From assembly GCA_951813545.1 (NCBI GenBank), contig OX638352.1, positions 5,551,966 through 5,615,965 of the forward strand: DNA of 64,000 nucleotides. Direction: 5' to 3'. The translations under genes were made by a program, and so were the position numbers. Position 1 is the stretch's first letter, and each line of letters opens with the position of its first letter. This document shows, one piece after another, positions 42,305 through 50,426 of this stretch. The notes below the pieces were generated by a model. It did not search any database. It had not been told where the DNA came from and saw only the letters and a program-made list of their open reading frames with translations. Source of the DNA: an uncultured Poribacteria bacterium (lineage in GTDB: Bacteria > Poribacteria > WGA-4E > WGA-3G).

Positions 42305-42763
42305 TTACCCCAACCGGCGCAAAAATGCAGACAGAAAAATAACTATTAATCCTAAAATCACAGTAAGATTGAGCCACGGTGCTGGTTTCTTCTGAAATAC
42401 ATCAAAAACGGGATATGGAAATGTTAAGACAATTGCCAATGTAAATATTAAAAAAACAATGAAAAGTTTGACACCCAAAACGAGGATGTAAAGTGAGTAA
42501 TCCGATACAAACGTTCCAGCGGCAGCAACGGAACGTGCTGCCCGAAAGAAGGTGATGAAATTATATAATCCCGATATGAGAACGGTTAACAATGCCGTCC
42601 AGACGATACCACCGAAACGTCGGAGTGCCGATGAAATCAAAGCGTCCGATTCGGAGTGTCGGTTGGCAATCGGGAGAAAAACAACGCGAAAAAAGAAGAA
42701 CCCTCCTATCATCAGAACGACGGATCCAACATGTATCCACTGTATCAACGACTTTAGAAACAT
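42305..42763 (-). CDS. Four-helix membrane protein, CopD/DUF4149-like
   Basis: 152 residues with four predicted membrane helices: IQWIHVGSVVLMIGGFFFF, GGIVWTALLTVLISGLYNFI, YILVLGVKLFIVFLIFTLAIVLTF and WLNLTVILGLIVIFLSAFL. A His in the first helix (WIHVGS) and the four-helix size fit the CopD-like / putative heme-containing membrane family. ATG at 42763 lacks a strong RBS. Nothing in the surroundings shows the role. Confidence 0.65.
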   Translation of the reverse strand: MFLKSLIQWIHVGSVVLMIGGFFFFRVVFLPIANRHSESDALISSALRRFGGIVWTALLTVLISGLYNFITFFRAARSVAAAGTFVSDYSLYILVLGVKLFIVFLIFTLAIVLTFPYPVFDVFQKKPAPWLNLTVILGLIVIFLSAFLRRLG

Positions 42764-42770
42764 CTTTTAG

Positions 42771-42870
42771 TGGCTTTCGGTTGTCGGCTGACAGCCATCA
42801 GCAAAGAAGTTTCCGTGACAACCACAAAAACCTCTTTACCGATAGCCGACGACTGACGGCTGACAGCCAT
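42771..42870. repeat. GGCTGACAGCCATC repeat (inverted pair)
   Basis: TTCGGTTGTCGGCTGACAGCC near 42776 and GCCGACGACTGACGGCTGAC near 42845 give complementary arms. Related AGCCATCAGC/CTGATAGC sequences occur at 14531, 37920 and 61093-61228. Confidence 0.55.
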
Positions 42871-42877
42871 CTTGAGG

Positions 42878-43117
42878 TTATACCACCGGTTCTCCGCCAA
42901 CGGGGTTAAAACAGGGGCGCGACTGCGCGCAAGCATCTGGCGACACAAATTGGTCGTCTGGACCAACGACTTGCATAGTGCAATTGCACCAATAATGCGA
43001 ACCGGGATTGTTTTCAAAGAGGTTCTGCAAGTTGCCACCCGGAATGTAAATTGCCTTCGTCCGAAGGTACTGGCATATCGGGCGATTAAAGATTGGAAGT
43101 GCTTTTCCTTGTAACAT
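42878..43117 (-). CDS. 79-residue Cys-containing protein of the molybdenum hydroxylase operon
   Basis: MLQGKALPIFNRPICQYL at the start and HYWCNCTMQVVGPDDQFV, DACAQSRPCFNP near the end. The five Cys, including CNC and CxxxxxC, and a His suggest metal or Fe-S binding. ATG at 43117 has AAAGGAG 6 nt upstream. The gene begins 12 bp after the FAD-subunit stop, so it is very likely the fourth gene of that operon. No signal peptide. Homologues are not recognised; a maturation or electron-transfer role is only a guess. Confidence 0.65.
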   Translation of the reverse strand: MLQGKALPIFNRPICQYLRTKAIYIPGGNLQNLFENNPGSHYWCNCTMQVVGPDDQFVSPDACAQSRPCFNPVGGEPVV

Positions 43118-43129
43118 ATCAATACTCCT

Positions 43130-44110
43130 TTAGCTTGCAGCCATCATTGCGGCTCGACTGACGAGATTCTGTGTTAAGGTTACCTTGTAAGCGTTGTCGT
43201 TCAAGGGTTGCGCGTCCTTGACAGCATCGGATCCAGCCTGTTGACTCACCGATTCGTTAATCATCTTGCCAGTGAGCGCAGCCTCTGCCTCCTTAGAACG
43301 CCAAGGCGCAGGTGCAACACCACCGAGAACGATACTGGCGGTTTCACAGGTTTTTCCATTCATCGCAAAAACCCCGGCAACACTCGCCAATGCGAAGTCA
43401 GGTGCGCCTTTCTCGCGCGCCTTTAAATAGAAACTTCTCGTATTGGACTTTGGTGCTGGAACGCTAACCTCAACGACAATCTCATTGGGCTCAAGCACAT
43501 TTTCTCGGAACGGATTTGCAGCCGGCAACGTAAAGAATTCCTCAAGCGACATATTCTTCTCGCCTTCGGGTCCGACGATTTTGACCGAGGCACCCAAGGC
43601 TATCAACGCCGGTGCAAGATCCGAGGGATGCACGATGTAAACCGGATCACCACCAAGGATCGCATGATATTTGCTCAAGCCATCAACCGCATAACAGGTA
43701 TCTCCACCCTTTTTCAGACAATTGGTGGATTCATCTCGATAATACCAGCACCGCGGGCGTTGACAGAGATTTCCGCCGAGCGTCCCGACGTTCCGAATCT
43801 GTGGTGTCGCGACAGAGACAGCAGCTTGCGCCAGAACAGTATAGTGATGCTGAATCGTCGGATGCATAGCGATGTCAGTAACAGTGGCTAACGCGCCGAT
43901 TTTCAAACCAGACGCATCCGCTTCAATGCTATCCATTCCGGGCAACGTCTTAAGATTAACAAGCGTCTTCGGAGCCTCAATGTACTCTTTGAGTTCCGCG
44001 AGCAGATCCGTGCCGCCGGCGATAAGCATAACTTCACCCCATCCGCTTTCACTCAGGAGGGAAGTGACCTGTTCCAGACTGGTAGCGTTAACGTAACTAA
44101 ATTTTTCCAT
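43130..44110 (-). CDS. FAD-binding subunit of molybdenum hydroxylase, PaoB/YagS-like
   Basis: 326 residues. FAD contacts: MLIAGGTDLLAEL (28-40) and VGTLGGNLCQRPRC (108-121). Between residues 116 and 139 are Cys116, Cys121, Cys131 and Cys139 (CQRPRCWYYRDESTNCLKKGG), matching the insertion that carries an extra [4Fe-4S] cluster in E. coli PaoB. The C-terminal CO_deh_flav_C domain follows (KARE-GAPDFALASVAGVFAMNG). ATG at 44110 with GGAGG upstream, 12 bp after the large-subunit stop. No signal; such subunits travel with the Tat-exported partner. Confidence 0.9.
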   Translation of the reverse strand: MEKFSYVNATSLEQVTSLLSESGWGEVMLIAGGTDLLAELKEYIEAPKTLVNLKTLPGMDSIEADASGLKIGALATVTDIAMHPTIQHHYTVLAQAAVSVATPQIRNVGTLGGNLCQRPRCWYYRDESTNCLKKGGDTCYAVDGLSKYHAILGGDPVYIVHPSDLAPALIALGASVKIVGPEGEKNMSLEEFFTLPAANPFRENVLEPNEIVVEVSVPAPKSNTRSFYLKAREKGAPDFALASVAGVFAMNGKTCETASIVLGGVAPAPWRSKEAEAALTGKMINESVSQQAGSDAVKDAQPLNDNAYKVTLTQNLVSRAAMMAAS

Positions 44111-44121
44111 TGCTTACCTCC

Positions 44122-46239
44122 TTACGCCTTCTTCTCGGCAAGCGCGTCAAGAATCTTATCGGGTGTTATTGGTAGTGATCGAATCCGCACGCCAATTGCA
44201 TTGTAAACGGCATTCGCAATAGCCCCAGGGGTTGGAATACACGGTGGTTCACCAACACCTGTAACCTTCCGATGCGTATCGAAAACGATGGATTTAATCT
44301 CAGGGATCTCCAAGGTCCCCGGGACTTTGTAATCCTCAAGGTTGGCGTTGAGCATTCGTCCAGTCACCGCATCCATGAACCGCTCTTCAAGCAACGCTTG
44401 ACCCAACCCCATAATAACACCGCCATTAATCTGGCTCTCTGTTGTCAACCTGTTAATTGCCAATCCGCAATCCTGAACGGCGACAATTTTGATAACCCTG
44501 ATAGCCCCGGTCTGTGTATCAATTTCAACTTCAGCGAATTGGGCACCTGCGGCACCCCCTTGGCGGAGGTCCTCATCCCAAGTCCCGCCCTCGCTAATGC
44601 TCTCCATGCCGAGCTGCCCGGCTGCCTGTTTCCACGTAATTGTCTTTGTCCTATCAGAGACGACGTAGATAGTGCCCGTGCCGACACGGAGATCCTCAAT
44701 CGGTGCCTCAAGCAGTGGCGCGATACGTTCAAATAATTTCTGTTTCGCTGCCGCTGCTGCGGTTTTGATGACAGGAGCCACTGAGGGAGTTGTTTGACTG
44801 CCACCACTGCCACCAGAGGGCAATCCGGGTGCGCTATCACCAACCGTCACACGGATATCGGTAGGCGCAAGACCGAATTCTTCAGCAACAATAATCGCAA
44901 TAACTGTACGGACACCTGTGCCGATGTCCTGCGTGCCTGTGACGGCTTCAACGGTGCCATCAGCATTGATGGTAACGCGTGCTTCTGTGCCACGACCACC
45001 ACCGCCGCCCCATTGTCCGCTGCCAAGTCCCATGCCACGCTTTTTCACGTCTGTGCCGGAGCCTGGTACCCTGTTACGGCGATGCCACCCTATCTCTTGC
45101 GCACCAAGCGTATATTGCGCTTGACGTACTTCGTTTGGATCATTGATACGCCGGAACTCCAGCGGGTTCATTCCGAGTTTCTCGGCAAGTTCATCCATCA
45201 GGGAATCCATCCCGAACGCACCCTGCGGGTGTCCAGGAGCACGCATCGCGCGTTGATTACCGGCGTTGGTAGCCACGTTAACCCGTTCTGCCCGACTGTT
45301 TGGAACATGGTAGACGTAAGGTCCCGTGAAACCTGCGCCGCTGGAGATACCGCCTGTACCGTAACCCTTCATATCATAAGCGATGAGTCGCCCGTCGCGT
45401 GTTGCTCCCGCGCGGACATGTTGGGTCATTGAAGGTCTATTGCCAGCAACGAGGTGCTCCGCTTTCCGGGTCAGCATTAACTTGACTGCCTTACCGGTGA
45501 TACGTGACAATTCAGCGGCGGTGTGACCTTCTACGCCAGGTCCGAATTTGCTCCCAAATCCGCCCCCCATGTGTTCCGTAATGACTCTAACTTGGTTTGC
45601 TGGTAACTCAAAGCGCTGTGCGAAATCGTTGCGGACACCAAAAACACCTTGTGTCGATGCCCAAACGGTAAGATTCTGTTCATCTTCCCATTTTGCGACA
45701 TGTCCATGTGTTTCCAAACAGACGTGTGTCTGAACAGGTGTGTGATAGGTCGCCTCAACCTCAACGGCAGCTTCGGCAAATCCGGCTTCAAGGTCGCCAT
45801 CTTCCCTGATATTCGGTTCGCTCTGATTGCTTGGCCAATCCCGAATTTCCGGTGCGCCGTCCGCCATCGCGTCCTCTTCCGTGACGGCGTGCGGTAGTTC
45901 TTCCAGATCAACGCGAATGAGCCGGATCGCGTCTTTGGCAATGTCATCCGTTTCGGCAGCGACAGCGGCAATCTCCTGCCCTTGGTAACGGAGTTTCTTA
46001 CCAACTTCAATGAGTGGAATAACCGCTTTGACACCGGGTAATGCCTCTGCATCGCTCATATCAACGCCCATAACGGTTGCGTGCGCGACTTCAGAACGCA
46101 AGATACGTCCGTAAAGCATCCCCGGTTCATTTATATCAAAAGTATACTTCGCTTTTCCAGTGACTTTATCCTTACCGGACAAACGGGTTACCCGTTTTCC
46201 GATAAGACGAGATTCACTTGCTTCTCCCCATGATGCCAT
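44122..46239 (-). CDS. Molybdopterin-binding large subunit, PaoC/YagR-like
   Basis: 705 residues of the xanthine-oxidase family. Seen: N-terminal aldehyde oxidase hammerhead domain (RVTRLSGKDKVTGKAKYTFDI), ASTQGVFGVRNDFAQ, EHMGGGFGSKFG, MRAPGHPQGAFGMDSLMDELA, ATGTQDIGTGVRTVIAIIVAEEFG and SGGSGGSQTTPS. The C-terminal GVGEPPCIPTPGAIANAVYNAIG contains the catalytic Glu. Start ATG 46239 follows GGAGGAGAACGC; a TTG at 46302 would add 21 residues and cover a repeat, and is rejected. Together with the FAD and Fe-S subunits it forms a heterotrimer oxidising aldehydes or N-heterocycles. Confidence 0.92.
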   Translation of the reverse strand: MASWGEASESRLIGKRVTRLSGKDKVTGKAKYTFDINEPGMLYGRILRSEVAHATVMGVDMSDAEALPGVKAVIPLIEVGKKLRYQGQEIAAVAAETDDIAKDAIRLIRVDLEELPHAVTEEDAMADGAPEIRDWPSNQSEPNIREDGDLEAGFAEAAVEVEATYHTPVQTHVCLETHGHVAKWEDEQNLTVWASTQGVFGVRNDFAQRFELPANQVRVITEHMGGGFGSKFGPGVEGHTAAELSRITGKAVKLMLTRKAEHLVAGNRPSMTQHVRAGATRDGRLIAYDMKGYGTGGISSGAGFTGPYVYHVPNSRAERVNVATNAGNQRAMRAPGHPQGAFGMDSLMDELAEKLGMNPLEFRRINDPNEVRQAQYTLGAQEIGWHRRNRVPGSGTDVKKRGMGLGSGQWGGGGGRGTEARVTINADGTVEAVTGTQDIGTGVRTVIAIIVAEEFGLAPTDIRVTVGDSAPGLPSGGSGGSQTTPSVAPVIKTAAAAAKQKLFERIAPLLEAPIEDLRVGTGTIYVVSDRTKTITWKQAAGQLGMESISEGGTWDEDLRQGGAAGAQFAEVEIDTQTGAIRVIKIVAVQDCGLAINRLTTESQINGGVIMGLGQALLEERFMDAVTGRMLNANLEDYKVPGTLEIPEIKSIVFDTHRKVTGVGEPPCIPTPGAIANAVYNAIGVRIRSLPITPDKILDALAEKKA

Positions 46240-46316
46240 GCGTTCTCCTCCTATAGGCGACCGCTCCAGCGGAGCGATAGACTTTTGCGTCTCATAAGCC
46301 AAGTCTTGCTTTCAAA

Positions 46317-46952
46317 TCACATCTTCTGTGACGCGGTTTTCACAGCATCGAAGATAAACGGATAGGTGCCGCATCGACAAGTATTTCCAGATAAACCGAC
46401 TTTAATTTCTTCGAGCGTCGGTTTCGCATTTTCATTCAATAACGCTGCGGATGAAACAACAAAACCGGGTGTGCAGAATCCACACATCAGCGCGTCATGT
46501 TGGATGAATGCTTCCTGAACCGGATGTAAATCGTCGCCGTCTGCTAAACCTTCGACAGTTGTTATCTGCTTGCCTTGCGCATCAATCGCGAGCATCATAC
46601 AGGCGTAGACAGACTTTCCATCTACCATGACGGTGCAACCCCCACATTCACCACGATCGCAAATTAGTTTGGCACCGGTCAAGTCAATGTTATTTCCGCC
46701 TGTATCCATTCCGTCACGCAAAACAGTTAAGAGTGTTGTGCGCGCTTCAACTTCAACCTGATATGACTTCTCATTGATATTAAGTTGGATTGTCGCGCTC
46801 GCAACGGCATCGCCCATTTGGGCATCGGCAGTTTTCTCATTGCTGATTAGAACACTGGGTGCAACGGTTGCGGCGACGGTACCGGTACCCACGCCTTTCA
46901 AGAAATTCCGGCGCGAGATATTCGTCCCCTGCTTTTTCTCTTTATCAGGCAT
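46317..46952 (-). CDS. Tat-exported [2Fe-2S] subunit, PaoA/YagT-like
   Basis: 211 residues. Twin-arginine signal SRRNFLKGVG (13-22) with a hydrophobic core ending near APSVL. The plant-type [2Fe-2S] set is CDRGECGGCTVMVDGKSVYAC and the second cluster set CGFCTPGFVVSS...CRCGTYPFI, as in all xanthine-oxidase small subunits. ATG at 46952 with AAGGAGG upstream. First gene of the order Fe-S, Mo, FAD, 79-aa; E. coli paoABC is Fe-S, FAD, Mo. Only this subunit carries a signal, so the folded complex should be exported to the periplasm as a unit. Confidence 0.94.
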   Translation of the reverse strand: MPDKEKKQGTNISRRNFLKGVGTGTVAATVAPSVLISNEKTADAQMGDAVASATIQLNINEKSYQVEVEARTTLLTVLRDGMDTGGNNIDLTGAKLICDRGECGGCTVMVDGKSVYACMMLAIDAQGKQITTVEGLADGDDLHPVQEAFIQHDALMCGFCTPGFVVSSAALLNENAKPTLEEIKVGLSGNTCRCGTYPFIFDAVKTASQKM

Positions 46953-47251
46953 ACGGTGCCTCCTTCTAATTGTGAGCTCAGATTAACGTTATACACATCG
47001 CGTTGGTTAAAAATTCGTTATCTCTCAATTTCCTTCAATATAGCACATTTTATATTTTTTCTCAAGAAAAAAACGAGAGAAGATTAATTTGGTTTCGGTT
47101 TCCAGATTATGATAAAATCAATACGATTTCATTTTCAAGGGTGAACAGCGAGGTTACAAACCCCGTCAACGATGCGGATACTTTTCTATAAAATTTTTCT
47201 TCACCGGACTAAAATACGGAAAATAATCCGCTCCAAGAAAATGAAAATTGA
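46953..47251. other. Gap with MITE remnant
   Basis: The stretch between the Fe-S subunit gene and thioredoxin holds a degraded member of the GGCGAGG family (AACAGCGAGGTTACAAACCC, 47146-47165, with TATGATAAAATC on its left). No gene is seen. Confidence 0.5.
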
Positions 47252-47281
47252 TTGGCAATTTTTATCAGAATAGAGTATCAT
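47252..47281 (+). promoter_or_regulatory. Candidate promoter for thioredoxin
   Basis: TTGGCA (47252-47257), 18-bp spacer, TATCAT (47276-47281), 100 bp upstream of the ATG. Confidence 0.4.
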
Positions 47282-47380
47282 ATTAATGTCTTGATGCACT
47301 CATAAGAGGAATTGCTCAAACATAATATTACGAAGAGGCAGTTTGCCTACCAGATTGATTCCAAAGAAAAAGGAGCTACC

Positions 47381-47707
47381 ATGGCTGCAAATACTTTCGA
47401 AATTAGTGACGATACTTTTGAAGGAACGGTACTTACATCCGATACGCCTATTGTTGTTGACTTTTGGGCGGAGTGGTGCGGTCCCTGCAAAATGATTGCC
47501 CCCATCCTAGAGGAACTTGCTGAGGAGAATTCGGAGACCTTCAAAGTCGGGAAAGTCAATGTTGATGATAATCGACAGACCGCAATGCAGTACGGCGTTC
47601 GGAGTATCCCAACACTACTTGTGTTCAAAGATGGCAAAGTTGCTGGGCAGATTGTCGGTGCAATGCCCAAAGATGCACTCAAGAAAAAAATCTTAGACGT
47701 ACTGTAA
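47381..47707 (+). CDS. trxA: Thioredoxin
   Basis: 108 residues, the exact size of TrxA. VVDFWAEWCGPCKMIAPILEELA contains the WCGPC redox site (32-36). The cis-Pro is in VRSIPTLLVFKDGK, and the C-terminal GAMPKDALKKKILDVL is usual. ATG at 47381 follows AAAGGAG by 6 nt; an in-frame upstream ATG at 47312 has no RBS. Cytoplasmic thiol-disulfide reductase. Followed 107 bp later by waaA on the same strand. Confidence 0.96.
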   Translation: MAANTFEISDDTFEGTVLTSDTPIVVDFWAEWCGPCKMIAPILEELAEENSETFKVGKVNVDDNRQTAMQYGVRSIPTLLVFKDGKVAGQIVGAMPKDALKKKILDVL

Positions 47708-47814
47708 TCACCCACGCTTCGTAATCACATCTCTGGAGAATGGAAGATTGGAAGATTGCGGAATTAGATTTTCGCTTCCATTCTTCCTATCTTTTTGTCC
47801 TTCCAAGATTCATT

Positions 47815-49101
47815 ATGTTTTGGCAACTCCTCTACAATGTGTTTGCTGTCCCCGCTATGTTCGTTGGTTTTCATGGCGCGGGGTGCTGCAACCCCAAGAT
47901 TCAGGAGGGCATCAAAGGACGGAAAGGGGTGTTTGCGGAACTTGAGAATCAACTTCAGGCAGCCCGACATTTAGAGAAGACGGTATGGTTTCACTTTACC
48001 TCTGTCGGCGAATTTGAACAGGCGAAACCGCTTATCGAGGCGATTTACGAAGAGACCCGGATTGTTCTAACCTTTTTCTCACCCTCCGTTGCCCCTAATG
48101 CCCGATCCTACCGCTACGCCGATGCCGCCGTTTATCTTCCGTTGGATACACCGCGCAACGCAGAACGTATGGTCCGGCTTATTGAACCGGCGTTAATCGT
48201 TTTTTCCAAATTCGACATTTGGCCCAACCTCGTTTGGAAAGCCTCTAAACACGAAATTCCGATTATCGTAGTCGCTGGAACACTGCACGCTGAATCGAAA
48301 CGGCTGTCCCATTTTACGAAACCCTTTTTTCGGAGTGTGCATCAGTATATCCAGGTACATTGCGCTATTTCGGAAAGCGATGCCGCTCGTTTTCAAGAAC
48401 TCTGCTCACCAGCACATGAGATCGTTGTCACAGGAGACACGCGCTACGAGCAGGTCTATCGACGCGCACACGCAGTCGAACCTGATACCGAATTTTTCCA
48501 CGGACAGCCAAGTCTGAAACGTTCAATCCTCATCGCTGGTAGCACTTATGCAGAGGATGAAAAGGTGTTATTGCCGGCTTACCAACTGCTGCGCCAGAAT
48601 ATACCCGAAGACTTCCCACACCTGATTCTGGTTCCGCACGAACCGACACCTGAACGAATAAAAGAGATTCGTGGACATCTGGATCGGGAAAAATTGGCGC
48701 ATCTCTGCTTTTCTGAACTTGAAGCTGAAGTAGATTTATCGGCGGTGGATGTCCTTATCGTTGATAGAGTGGGGCTTCTTGCGAAGTTATATACGTTGGC
48801 AGACATAGCGTTTGTCGGCGGGAGTTTCCGCGGAAGCGTTCATAACGTGATGGAGCCTGCTGCGATGGCGAAACCTGTCCTGTTCGGTCCGACCATCCAG
48901 AACGCGTATGAAGCGTCTTTACTCGTGGAGCGGGGTGGCGCGAAACTGGTTCACACTGCCCCTCAATTGGCAGATGCTATCACAACGTGGCTGAAGGATA
49001 CAAACGCAAGCGTCACAGCAGGACGTATCGGGCAGGAGTTGATTGAGGAAAATTTGGGGGCAGTGGAGCGGACTTTAGTGCATCTACGGAAATATGTGTA
49101 G
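47815..49101 (+). CDS. waaA: 3-deoxy-D-manno-octulosonic-acid (Kdo) transferase
   Basis: 428 residues, the normal length of WaaA/KdtA (about 425). N-terminal membrane anchor MFWQLLYNVFAVPAMF, then the GT-B glycosyltransferase: WFHFTSVGEFEQAKPLIEAI, LTFFSPSVAPNARSY, VVTGDTRYEQVYRRA and FVGGSFRGSVHNVMEPAAMAKPVLFGP (donor-binding). Transfers Kdo from CMP-Kdo to lipid A precursor, so it indicates an LPS-type outer membrane. The start at 47815 is chosen because the frame upstream (to 47740) is a GGAAGATT repeat; no strong RBS is visible. The Kdo synthesis genes are not in the window. Confidence 0.92.
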   Translation: MFWQLLYNVFAVPAMFVGFHGAGCCNPKIQEGIKGRKGVFAELENQLQAARHLEKTVWFHFTSVGEFEQAKPLIEAIYEETRIVLTFFSPSVAPNARSYRYADAAVYLPLDTPRNAERMVRLIEPALIVFSKFDIWPNLVWKASKHEIPIIVVAGTLHAESKRLSHFTKPFFRSVHQYIQVHCAISESDAARFQELCSPAHEIVVTGDTRYEQVYRRAHAVEPDTEFFHGQPSLKRSILIAGSTYAEDEKVLLPAYQLLRQNIPEDFPHLILVPHEPTPERIKEIRGHLDREKLAHLCFSELEAEVDLSAVDVLIVDRVGLLAKLYTLADIAFVGGSFRGSVHNVMEPAAMAKPVLFGPTIQNAYEASLLVERGGAKLVHTAPQLADAITTWLKDTNASVTAGRIGQELIEENLGAVERTLVHLRKYV

Positions 49102-49504
49102 CAATATCGGAATAAGTGGTTTAGAACTTGGAATAGTTAATTGAGGGTGTTTCATAAATGGTTAATTTTTATCGAAAGACGGTTTTGATGTGAGTTACAT
49201 TTCGGGTGGGTAACCGACATCGGACATTCATTAACATTGCGAGTTGCAACAACAGAATGCCAATGCCCAAAAAACTCGAAACATACGCCACCCCTCGCAG
49301 CGGTAAAGGCTTATGCGCACTAGAGGATTGCCTCTCCCATATCCTTTAAGATTTACCAGTTACAGTCCGTTTTACCTCCTACGAAGGTCGGATGGGCGGA
49401 CATATCCCGTTGGACTCGGAACGCGGTTCAATCTCCATTTGACTCTAAAGCTCGTTGGAAATCCTCCGCGCTTTCTGTTAAGATTGCGGCTGCTCACAAA
49501 TATA
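49102..49504. other. 403-bp gap with no gene seen
   Basis: Between the convergent waaA and Rpn-like genes. Two plus-strand frames of up to 93 codons have no RBS and a composition unlike the neighbours. A GGTTCAATC string at 49427 was tested as a tRNA T-arm and does not pair. Confidence 0.55.
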
Positions 49505-50350
49505 TCAATTGTTATTTTCCGTCAGTCCCTGTGCAAAGTCGTCAAGTGTCTCTGCAAGGATCGCTGCGCGATGCAATTGCGCGAGTCTATCTAAGTCCTC
49601 AATCGTCTCGAGTGTGGGCTTGAAGACAGTCGCTGCATACGGCTTTAATCGGAGTGTAAGCACTTCAAGAATGTCTTTTAGGGCGCGTTCTCTGGCACCT
49701 TGTTCAATACCTTGTTCAATACCTTGTTCAATACCTTGCTGCAGTGCTTCTGCCGCGAAGTGTTCAGAAATAGAAGAGCGTTCCATAGTTTCCTCCGAGA
49801 TAATATTCAAAATCATTTCCGGTTCATAGACTAAACTACCTAAAACCGCCAATGTCTCAAGATAAGCGGTTTTGTTCTCTACATTTACGCTCTCTGCTGT
49901 CTGTACACAACGCCGCAACCATGCTTCTGCACTTACGTCCGTAGGACGTTTCATTAAAGGTGTAAAGGGCAGAAGCCCCATGGGCTTTGCTTCTAAGATG
50001 CTTTGCCCATGCATCTCAATCAGACGAAAAACCTTGTATCGAGTCAAAACCTCATGTCCGGCTATATCTTGTACAAATCGTCCGGGGTCGCTGCGGCCTG
50101 CATCCGGGCGGAGATAGATAACATTAGAATAAACCTCTAATCCATAAGTTTCAAAGTGTACAATTACCTGTTTTCCACCGATTTCTGCCTTAATGACGAC
50201 ATCCGCTTGGCGCATGTCGACCGTGGGTTGTTCCGGTTGGATGAGTTCGGCATCAATGATGTTGCTTGTCTCAAAACCGAAGCAGAGATGAACGAAACCT
50301 TTAGGAGATATTTCAGCGGTTTTCTTAGAGGCCGTATCAAAGTTTGCCAC
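49505..50350 (-). CDS. Rpn/PD-(D/E)XK nuclease family protein
   Basis: 281 residues of the Rpn (recombination-promoting nuclease / putative transposase) type. The N-terminal half has FDTASKKTAEISPKGFVHL, ADVVIKAEIGGKQVIVHFETYG (D...ExK-like core, here HFETYG) and RYKVFRLIEMHGQSIL. The C-terminal half carries four QGIEQ-type repeats (LQQGIEQGIEQGIEQGARERAL), a common feature of this family, encoded by perfect 12-bp units. Start GTG at 50350 lies directly after a stop codon with AAGGGAT upstream. In E. coli Rpn proteins degrade DNA, and an internal small product can regulate them; no internal start is obvious here. Confidence 0.75.
   Translation of the reverse strand: MANFDTASKKTAEISPKGFVHLCFGFETSNIIDAELIQPEQPTVDMRQADVVIKAEIGGKQVIVHFETYGLEVYSNVIYLRPDAGRSDPGRFVQDIAGHEVLTRYKVFRLIEMHGQSILEAKPMGLLPFTPLMKRPTDVSAEAWLRRCVQTAESVNVENKTAYLETLAVLGSLVYEPEMILNIISEETMERSSISEHFAAEALQQGIEQGIEQGIEQGARERALKDILEVLTLRLKPYAATVFKPTLETIEDLDRLAQLHRAAILAETLDDFAQGLTENNN
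49697..49732. repeat. Three perfect 12-bp repeats in the Rpn-like gene
   Basis: ACCTTGTTCAAT three times in tandem (49697-49732), with a partial fourth, encodes IEQG repeats on the minus strand. Being a multiple of three, gain or loss of a unit keeps the frame and changes only protein length. Confidence 0.9.
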
Positions 50351-50426
50351 TTAAATCCCTTCGTTGGTTCAGCACATTTCTTGTAAGACAAATTATATCA
50401 TAATACAAGCGATTTATGTCCATTTT

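Noticed and set aside
42754-43122. 122-codon minus-strand frame overlapping the 79-aa gene
   Set aside because: It reads another frame through the 79-aa gene and the repeat at 42771; the 79-aa frame has the RBS directly before its ATG.
46240-46302. TTG start for the molybdenum subunit
   Set aside because: The ATG at 46239 has a perfect RBS and the extra residues are encoded by a CGCTCCAGCGGAGCG palindrome.
49405-49470. tRNA suggested by GGTTCAATC
   Set aside because: The five-base stem around the loop does not pair and no acceptor or anticodon stem can be drawn.
49313-49594. Plus-strand 93-codon frame
   Set aside because: No RBS and it runs antisense into the Rpn-like gene, which has the better coding pattern.
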